A stretch of 64,000 nt of DNA. Source: Mycogone perniciosa. Lineage: Eukaryota; Ascomycota; Sordariomycetes; Hypocreales; Hypocreaceae. Under the pieces are notes generated by a model that did not search any database, was not told where the DNA came from, and saw only the letters and a program-made list of their open reading frames with translations. The position numbers were made by a program, and so were the translations under genes. Positions within the stretch are counted from its first letter, which is position 1, and the number at the start of each line of letters is the position of its first letter. Shown one piece after another: positions 56,646 through 64,000 of this stretch. Location of the stretch: positions 144,099-208,098 of the forward strand of contig JAOALB010000103.1 in assembly GCA_025331125.1 (NCBI GenBank), in the 5' to 3' direction.

Positions 56646-57334
56646 TGTGACGGTGCTGGTGATATGTGACTCTGTGTTTCGATATCTTGGAGGAGATGGA
56701 TCGTGGCTTGGGATCTGCGCCAGGCAGAGGCGGCTTGCTTGTGCGTCGTTCGGTATGCGAGACGTCAGGCGCACACTCTGCGGATAGCACAGTTGGTCAA
56801 GCACAAAATTGTCGTTGTGAAGAGCGGCTTTGTGGTGATGCTGGCGTTGGCTGGCATCAACACCTCATTCATAAAAATTCCATCAAGAACTGCTCCCAGT
56901 GAACTACCGACTAGCGGGCCAGCGGGCCAATCATAGGCTAAACCCGCACAGACGCGCTCCCGGCCAATCACCAGATCCAAAAGCAAAACTCCCCTGGCGT
57001 CTCTCTTTCCCCCCTTTCTTGGTCCCTGCACCTGCCCCTACTCCGAAATTATTGCTGGCACGGCAAGACACGCCAACTGGGCCATCCAGGAGCCACCGCC
57101 AGCAGACGCCCGCCCAAAAAGTTCCCCTTCTCAAGACTCTCATCAACGAACGCTCTTCCATAACCTCTCCAATTCTCTCCTCCAAACCAATTCCCGCTTA
57201 TCGTCCTCATTGCCTCGTGTCTGCGATTTCTCGCGCATTCTCTCGCCAGCACCCGCTTTTCTTGGAATAGGGCAGAAATCGCTTTCAATCCTCACACCAC
57301 TTAGCAACATCACCCATCCCCCCTTCTAGTCAAG
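56646..57334. promoter_or_regulatory. Divergent promoter region (MRPL32 / CDC10)
   Basis: 689 bases between outward-facing starts. The last 150 bases before 57335 are C/T-rich (CDC10 leader). Near 56910-56935 the word GCGGGCCA is repeated. No RNA gene seen. Confidence 0.5.
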
Positions 57335-58500
57335 ATGGCGACCATGCCCCCCAGCACCATTACGCCCAGCACCCACGTCGGTTTCGACAGCATCACGTCC
57401 CAGATCGAGCGCAAGCTTTTGAAGCGTGGTTTCCAGTTTAACGTTATTTGCGTTGGTGAGTCGCGCACGCGTCTGATGTTCACCGAGTCTTCTCTGCCCC
57501 TGGGCTCGTATCGTTGGTATTCGGTAGCTAACCAGACTCCCTCATACAGGCCAGACTGGTTTGGGCAAGTCGACTCTCATCAACACCATCTTCGCTTCAC
57601 ACCTGATCGACTCGAAGGGTCGCCTGCAGCCCGATGAGCCTATCCGCTCCACCACTGAGATTCAGGGGGTCTCTCACATCATCGAGGAGAACGGTGTGCG
57701 CTTGAGGCTTAACATTGTCGACACCCCTGGCTACGGTGATTTGGTCAACAATGACCGCTGCTGGGACCCCATCGTCAAATACATCAAGGATCAGCACTCT
57801 GCTTATTTGCGAAAGGAGCTTACGGCCCAGCGAGAGCGTTACATTCCTGACACGCGTATTCACTGCTGCCTTTTCTTCATCCAGCCCTCTGGCCACTCTC
57901 TCAAGCCAATTGATATTGTCGTCTTGAAGAAGCTGTCAGATGTTGTCAACGTTGTGCCTGTCATTGCCAAGGCTGACACCCTGACTGCTGAGGAGCGGTT
58001 GGCATTCAAGGAGCGTATCAAGGCCGAGTTTGCTTTCCACAACCTCAAGATGTTCCCGTACGATAATGAGGAGTTTGACGACGAGGAGCGAGCTTTGAAC
58101 CAGCAGATCAAGGTACGTAGATAGCTATAGTTCTGATGTGGGCGTGGCGCTGATTCCATCATAGAACTTTGTTCCCTTCGCAGTTGTCGGATCCGAGAAG
58201 TCCATCATCATCAACGGCAAGCAGGTTCGCGGTCGTCAGAACAGATGGGGTGTCATCAACGTCGAGGACGAGAACCACTGCGAATTTGTCTACCTGCGAA
58301 ACTTCCTTCTGCGAACTCACCTGCAGGACCTCATCGAGACTACTTCCCAGATCCACTACGAGACTTTCCGTGCTAAGCAGCTGTTGGCCCTCAAGGAGAG
58401 CAGCGCACACGGCAGTGGTGCCGCTAGCAGACCAATCAGCCCTGCTGCTGACCGCGAGATGAGCCGCGGCTCGCAACGGCTGGGCATGAACGGCTATTAA
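57335..58500 (+). CDS. CDC10: Septin Cdc10 (AspD class), 339 aa, 3 exons
   Basis: Exons run 57335-57455, 57550-58112 and 58165-58500 (1020 nt). This GTPase polymerises with other septins at septa and hyphal branch sites. Class markers: HVGFDSITSQIERKLLKRGF, the P-loop GQTGLGKST (41-49), switch-like IVDTPGYGD, septin-specific KYIKDQHSAYLRKELTAQRE, base-binding PVIAKADTL, and the septin unique element VYLRNFLLRTHLQDLIETT. The length and absence of a C-terminal coiled coil fit Cdc10, the non-coiled-coil core septin. The Ser/Gly-rich tail ends LGMNGY. Confidence 0.96.
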
Positions 58501-59171
58501 ATGCGCGTTTCTGTTTGATCTATAGCTGGCGTGGGAGCAATGGCGTCTCTAGACGGTAGGGCTGTCCGTCACTTTTACGATCCCAACATCTCTTGACGGT
58601 GTCATGTGCAATAAAAGACGGTGTATTTTCTGTTTGGAGAGGTGGAGGTCGTCTCACAATCCGACTCGAAATGGCTTTGTTCTTATTAGGCAAACCTGCG
58701 GGAGGTGGCTGCACCGGGCGGGCGAGACAGGCTTCGTCGAGAAGACAGGACAGGATGCACCAAAGAGGCAGTTTTCAGACTGCCCACTGCGTCTTGGTCA
58801 GAACTGGCAGCCCACTCGTTGGACGTGTTCCGACCGCAGCCTTTTTATACGCTTTTATTTTGTTTTTAGTAGTACAGTCGGAGCCTTCCTTGACCATTTT
58901 CTTACGCTTTAATTAAACCTCCTGCCTCGCAATCTCAATATACCTACAGTTAGCTTTGTTGTCTTGGAAGAGAACGAAAGAATGGTGAAACATTTGCCAT
59001 GTAATGCCATGTTAAATCCCGCCCACGGGTGCCTGCCTGCCATGGACATATTTTTGGAATCGTGATCTGGTATGCCTTGGATATCTAGTCGGTTTGTAGC
59101 AGGCAAATGTTTTTATTACCGTAACTCGTGCACTTTATTGGGTATATCTACGAAGTATCCTCTTCCCTTTA
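58501..59171. other. Convergent 3' region, 0.67 kb
   Basis: Between the CDC10 and GUK1 stop codons. Nothing beyond likely 3' UTRs. Confidence 0.55.
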
Positions 59172-59915
59172 TCATGACTCCAGAGGCTGGTAGACAAACT
59201 CTTCAAACTCCTTGTAAGTCTTTTCCAAGTCGTCGTTGACCAAGATTTTGTCATGAACGCCTGGGGTTTTGGAAAACTCGAGCTCATTATTTGCTTGGGC
59301 CAATCTCTCCTGGATGCTCTGTTCCGTCTCGGTGCCTCGTCCTCGAAGGCGGGCCTCTAATGTGTCGAGGGACGGAGGAGCAACGAAGATGTAGCGGGAC
59401 GAGATGCCGGACTTTTTGATCTGTTTAACGCCCTGTATATCATGAGTTAGCCACCAATTACTGTGTCGCCTCCATGTAGTAGCTTCAAATATCGTACCTC
59501 CATCTCGATATCCAACAAGACGACTCTTCCCTTCTCAGTCTGCTCCTGGATGGTCATCTTGCTCGTTCCATAACGGTTCCTTCCGTACTTGGCATGCTCG
59601 ACGAAGCCGTCTTTGCTAATGAGGTCCTCGAAGGCTTCCATGGGGACGAAGTGGTAGTGGACGCCATCCTGCTCGCCGGGGCGGGGGTCGCGAGTGGTGT
59701 GCGAGACGGAGAGGGCGAAGGTGTCCGGGTGGCGCTCGAAGAGAAGGTTGTAGAGGGTTCCTTTGCCGACTCCGGAGGGGCCGGAGACGACGATGGGGCG
59801 GCGGTCGGGAGGAGCTGGTGTGGCCCGGGTGGGCAGTGTGTTAATCGGAGGTCTGATGGGGAGGGGACCGGCCCCGCGCCGTGATGCGAGGGGTTGGGGG
59901 CTTACGAGTGGTCAT
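59172..59915 (-). CDS. GUK1: Guanylate kinase, 195 aa, 3 exons, 10-nt first exon
   Basis: Exons run 59915-59906, 59814-59498 and 59432-59172 (588 nt). It converts GMP plus ATP to GDP plus ADP. Exon 1 encodes only MTT plus one base. The joined start MTTPPPDRRPIVVSGPSG leads into the P-loop GPSGVGKGT (17-25). The GMP-binding region SVSHTTRDPRPGEQDGVHYHF follows, then the lid (AKYGRNRYGTSK), VLLDIEMEGVKQIKKSG, and YIFVAPPSLDTLEARLRGRG. The length fits (yeast Guk1 187). The intron-1 branch point GATTAAC and acceptor CACCAG are good. The 59594-59884 frame on the other strand is a GC-rich shadow. Confidence 0.94.
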
Positions 59916-61661
59916 TAGGTTCAGAAATCGGATCTGTGGTGTCCGAAGGAGGTGTGTCGATTGAATGAAAGGTGTAACGAAGCGGGGAGATATGACTGTG
60001 AGGCGTACAGGCATGGGAAAATCAGAACAGGAGGGGTCTGTATGATATCGGGATGTACCTCGCGTGGTTGGAAACTGATTGATTCACAGACGTTTTAGGC
60101 AGAAAAATGCGGGATGTGCTGAAAGAGGAAAGCGGTGAATGGCGCATGGAATGGACCAATAAGCTTTTCGGATATAATTACGGAGTACATACCCCAAGAC
60201 TGAGACCCTCTGTGTCGGTTCATCCCCTAAAACGGACAGCGACAGATTCATAGGGCCGAGTGTGGCGGTCTATTTAGGGGACGGGTTTCTCGCTCATTTT
60301 AAAAGCGAAATTCCGGGGTGGCGCTTGGGGAAGACATGGGGATGAGAGATGGCAGAGATGGTTACGGTCTTCTGCATGTAGATGGTACTTGCATCCCATC
60401 GTGGCATTAGTAGGCCTGCCTTGTACTCGTAAGATCCGAGTATGCATACTACTAGTGCTTAAATTAACTCATTATTCTGAGTACGAGTAGTCAGTCGCAT
60501 TGTAATACTCCGTAATCCGTACATACGAAGTAGACAGGAGAAATGCCATCTTGTAAGAGGCCACGTGCCAAGATGCTTGTGAGCATTGATTAGATGAACA
60601 CATATCTGCCACTACACTTGGCCAACATCATCTTTCTCCTGACAGATTATGCCGAGCATGGCTATGCATTGTGGTGTCAAGCTTTTGCTTCGCACGGAGT
60701 GGTCTTCACGAAATACGAGTATTGTCGGTATATGAAGCTTATGTATGAACCATCTGCCATGGCCGGGACAAAGGGGTGAAGAGGCTGGTGATCCCTTTTA
60801 CCGAGGGAGGATATTCGAGCAGCCCAGCCGTCTGGCGTCTGGGCGCCTAGAAGCTACGCCGGTGAACGTCCTGATAATACGAATAGCAAACATGCTGGGC
60901 CTGTTTCTAACAGTAAGTACTCCGTGTTGCTCCGTACTCCGTACTCGTAGCATTCTTCACCGCAAATGGGGAACTGATGCTGCAATTGGTTTTCAATGCG
61001 TTTCCAAAAAGTCTCAGCGGATGATGGCCCAATGCTACGTCGTACTCTGTACGAAATGAGCCTGAACCTGGTTGGTTCTTCAGCGTTGCAGTTGACAGCT
61101 CCAGCAGACCAACCAGGCGGTCTGCTACCCCGTACGGTTCCTGAGCTATCACACTAGCGCTGCAGCAATGGGCCAGAACGCGCAGAAGGCCCTTGTCCAG
61201 AGCTCCATCATGGCTCTTTGGCTCTCTTGGCTCCGGGCCGCCATCTGGGGAGGGAGCACGAGTACTAATTATCGCGGTCTTCTTCCTCTTCTCTTCTGCC
61301 TCTGCTTCTTCTGCTTCACATCTCAAACACAACACCTCCACACTCTTTTAATCCCCCTCCCCCTCACGCTCATTATCCTCCCGCAGACACAGCAGCTCGG
61401 GACAGAAGGCGCGCATTTGTAGGACCAAGTGCGCAACCCATTTGATTCGCTTCTCGTCACTCTTTTGAGAAACAAAACACCAGCATTGTTCCTTCTTCGT
61501 TCGATTCGTGTACACCCTTCTTCGTTGACGTCTTATTACTCTACTCTCTCCCTTCTCTCTCTTCTGCGCTCGTTACCTTGAATTGCTGTCACGGCACAAG
61601 CTTGAAACTTATTTATCTACTTGTTTAACTTGTCAGCATCCATCAACGACCGACATACACC
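59916..61661. other. Intergenic, 1.7 kb
   Basis: Between GUK1 and the GH72 gene, both promoters facing in. It holds TACGGAGTA/TACTCCGTA at 60179-60187, 60506-60514 and 60935-60943. A 61-codon ATG frame at 60594-60779 shows no family traits. The last 350 bases are C/T-rich leader (CTTCTTCTCTCTC-type). No RNA gene recognised. Confidence 0.55.
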
Positions 61662-63259
61662 ATGCTTGTAAGTCACTGAGATGTCGACTGTGATTTTGCA
61701 CTGCGACAGATAACTTCACAAGCGCATCATGGCCAACGTACTGACTGTCTATCGCATAGATCCAATCGGCCCTCGTGGCCCTTGCTGCCACCGTCGTGGG
61801 CGCCGTCAAGCCGCTCAAACTGCAGGGAACCAACTTTGTCGACGACAGCGGCAGCGCGTTCCAAGTTGTTGGTGTTGCGTACCAGCCTGGCGGTAGTGCT
61901 GGATACGACCCCCAAACCGGAAAGGATCCTCTCAGCGACCCTGACGTCTGCATGCGAGATGCAGCGCTTTTGCAGGTCATGGGCGTCAACGCCATTCGCG
62001 TTTACAACTTGGACCCCAACTTGAACCACGATGCGTGTGCCAGTATCTTCAATGCCGTATGTTTTGGTCCAACTCTTTTTCCTTTTTGTGACAAAAAGCC
62101 AGCTAATATATTTTAGGCCGGCATGTACATGATGCTTGACGTCAACTCCCCTCTCCCAGGCGAGGCTATCACCTCGTTTGAGCCATGGAAGAGTTACTAC
62201 ATGGAGTACCTGAACCGCACCTTTGCCATCGTGGAGGCCTTCAGCCACTATCCCAACACGCTGCTTTTCTTCTCTGCCAATGAAGTTATCAACGACTTGA
62301 AATCGGCAGAGTTCGTCCCGCCCTATCTCCGTGCCGTCACCCGTGATCTCAGGACCTACATCCAGAACAACATTGAGCGCCCAATTCCCATCGGATACTC
62401 GGCTGCCGACGTTCGTGAGGTCCTGTGGGACACCTGGAACTACATGCAATGCGCGGAGGATGGTGATCCTAAGGACATGAGCCGCTCCGAGATCTTCGCC
62501 CTCAACTCGTACAGCTGGTGTGGCGCTGAAGCCACGTACACGAGCTCTTCCTTCAATGTCTTGACTGAGGGTTTCGCCAACACTTCAGTTCCTGTCTTCT
62601 TCAGCGAGTACGGTTGCAACCAACCCAAGACCCGATACTGGAACGAGACCCAGGCCATCTACGGCAAGGAAATGACGGGTGTGTTCTCCGGCGGCGTCGT
62701 GTATGAGTATACCGAGGAGGATAACAATTACGGCCTGGTCAAAATCTCGGATGGCACACTGCAGATTTTGGGAGATTTTAACCGACTCAAGGCCCAGCTC
62801 GCTAAGATCGACTGGAAGTCTGTTCAAAGCCAGCCTGCCAGCAAGAAGGCGCCGGCCCCGCCCAAGTGCACCTCAAAGCTCATTCAGGAGAAGGGATTCG
62901 ATAACAACTTCACCCTACCGGCTGTCCCCCCCGGAACCCAGAAGCTTATTGATAACGGCATTAAGGGCAAGCCCAGTGGCAAGCTGATCACCATCTCGGA
63001 CTGGAGTGTGAAGCTGCCTGTCAAGGACGCTGATGGCAACGCCATGAAGGATCTCAAGGTCGTTCCCCTCAAGAACGACGAATACAACTGGCCTGGCAGG
63101 AACGAGGCCGAGACTGGTAGCGCCAGTGTGTCAACCAGCCAGGCCAGCACCGACAACGGCAACGGCAATAACAGCAAGGATACCAAGAACTCGGGCATTT
63201 CGATGCAACCTGTGATGTGGGTCATGGCTCTGCCGTTGGTGGCTATGCTCTTTGCTTAG
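61662..63259 (+). CDS. GH72 beta-1,3-glucanosyltransferase (Gel/Gas type), GPI-anchored, 481 aa, 3 exons
   Basis: Exons run 61662-61667, 61760-62056 and 62117-63259 (1446 nt). The first exon is just ATGCTT. The enzyme lengthens cell-wall beta-1,3-glucan at the outer face of the plasma membrane. Signal peptide MLIQSALVALAATVVGAV. The GH72 barrel starts LKLQGTNFVDDSGSAFQVVG. Acid/base Glu157 lies in FFSANEVIND, nucleophile Glu265 in VFFSEYGCN. After the barrel comes CTSKL plus TLPAVPPGTQKLIDNGIKG (linker domain). A Ser/Thr/Asn-rich region and a hydrophobic tail (SMQPVMWVMALPLVAMLFA) fit GPI attachment. There is no Cys-rich X8 module, so it belongs with Gel1-like rather than Gas1/Gel4-like members. 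Confidence 0.95.
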
Positions 63260-63603
63260 TTTAGCGGGGAAGACAAAGGGTTGATGTTTGTATGTTGATG
63301 CGGAGAGCACAGAAGAAAAGTTAAGGAGGCTTCTTCCGTTGTAGATATTGGTTTTGTTTTTATTCCTTTTTGGAGGCCATAGATATTCCCACCAATCGAG
63401 CCATGAACAATGCTTGGTCTTCCAGCAAATCGTTCTATCTCTAAATATGCCATGATAGTATCACAAACAAATCCCACCCGCCCAATGACAGAATACCACC
63501 CAGCGGGACTCGCACGTGGGGGCCAGCCCCAAAGAGTCTCGACCCGAAAAATGCATGAATGCATTGCATGACAGTGACAGACAGGCTTGTAGCAGTAGTG
63601 TTA
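63260..63603. other. Convergent 3' region
   Basis: Between GH72 and the small Cys-rich gene. Nothing else seen. Confidence 0.5.
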
Positions 63604-63798
63604 CTACTTGGAAACCCGGTCATTGTCATTGTCGTCCCGACTTGGCTGCCCGTCAATATCCTTAGTCTTGGCCAGGCTGGTAGGGCACGAAGGATTGGTC
63701 TCGCAGGGGAGACAGTAGTCGTGGCTGCCTAGGTCGGCGGCTTTGCAGCAGCCAGTGCAGCAGAAGTCGACGGGGGGTGAGAAATCGATTTGTGCCAT
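63604..63798 (-). CDS. Small cysteine-rich protein, 64 aa
   Basis: ATG to TAG, single exon. Residues 1-38 hold seven cysteines arranged CC-x2-CC-x10-C-x2-C-x5-C (13, 14, 17, 18, 29, 32, 38). The last 26 are charged and hydrophilic (KDIDGQPSRDDNDNDR). No signal peptide or transmembrane segment, so a cytosolic metal-binding protein is more likely than a secreted effector. The spacing does not match a metallothionein exactly. No family recognised. A canonical fungal leader with purine/pyrimidine tracts lies upstream. Confidence 0.6.
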   Translation of the reverse strand: MAQIDFSPPVDFCCTGCCKAADLGSHDYCLPCETNPSCPTSLAKTKDIDGQPSRDDNDNDRVSK

Positions 63799-64000
63799 TT
63801 TTTAAGAGATTCGCCTTGGAAGGTTCTGAGAAGAGAAGAAAGAAGGATGGAAGGGTGGCAGGATTTTCTTAGGGCAGCTTCTCGCTCCGGGGTCTCTTGA
63901 TGGTGGAACGTAGGAGGTTTGATGTTGATTATATAAAAGCCGGGCCGGGTTTGGAAGGTAATTTTTTTTTTTTTTGGGGGGGGGGGGGGGCCCCAGGGCT
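63799..64000. other. Window end with homopolymer runs
   Basis: Promoter of the Cys-rich gene, then T14 (63962-63975) followed by G15 (63976-63990), CCCC and AGGGCT. Looks like a sequence-end or assembly artefact rather than biology; not a TTAGGG telomere. Confidence 0.6.

Noticed and set aside
61727..62449. 240-codon minus-strand frame
   Set aside because: Antisense to the GH72 barrel exons; no independent protein features.
63976..64000. Telomere
   Set aside because: G run followed by C run lacks the TTAGGG period.

Overview
The window is nuclear DNA of a filamentous ascomycete. The gene set suggests Sordariomycetes, probably Hypocreales; a Trichoderma-like genome is a guess. The evidence is short (about 50-250 bp) GT-AG introns with CTAAC/CTGAC-type branch points, and typical fungal genes: a FunK1 kinase, a GH72 glucanosyltransferase, a GPI-anchored cupredoxin, a fungal Hsp70-like ATPase and a fungal DOCK protein. 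I worked the exon-intron structures out by eye from reading frame, splice signals and protein-family conservation. Every multi-exon model given as intact sums to a multiple of three.

Layout. 0-16 kb: an RBR ubiquitin ligase, a coiled-coil protein of unknown function, an Hsp70-like ATPase and a 2008-residue DOCK-family exchange factor. 16-18.3 kb: a gene-poor stretch dense in a 9-mer motif. 18.3-32 kb: a GNAT acetyltransferase, a divergent ribosomal-protein pair (uS7/eS25), the mitochondrial ADP/ATP carrier, CENP-X/MHF2, a GPI cupredoxin, a cytochrome b5-like MAPR protein and a coiled-coil protein. 32-41 kb: an accessory island holding a broken kinase, an isolated coding-like fragment, a small membrane ORF, a FunK1 kinase and a second kinase-like gene. 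The last two share a divergent promoter region carrying a 5 x 19-bp tandem repeat. 41-64 kb: a dense housekeeping block. It holds a BTB protein, RFC3, a sphingoid-base-phosphate phosphatase, an SDR reductase, UBA2, the queuosine salvage hydrolase, DNA polymerase delta subunit 4, SKI8, mitochondrial L32, septin CDC10, guanylate kinase, GH72 and a small Cys-rich protein.

Themes. Several genes serve genome maintenance (RFC3, POLD4, CENP-X, UBA2), but nothing suggests a functional cluster; neighbours look independent, often with divergent promoters or closely convergent tails. The most unusual features are gene architecture (a 14-nt exon carrying the catalytic cysteine of the RBR ligase, two exons consisting only of ATG, a probable GC-AG intron), an intergenic 9-mer enriched about 30-fold over chance, and the kinase-rich relic island. 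I found no convincing new multi-gene system, CRISPR array, rRNA, tRNA or intact transposon. The last 40 bases are homopolymer runs and look like a sequence-end artefact.
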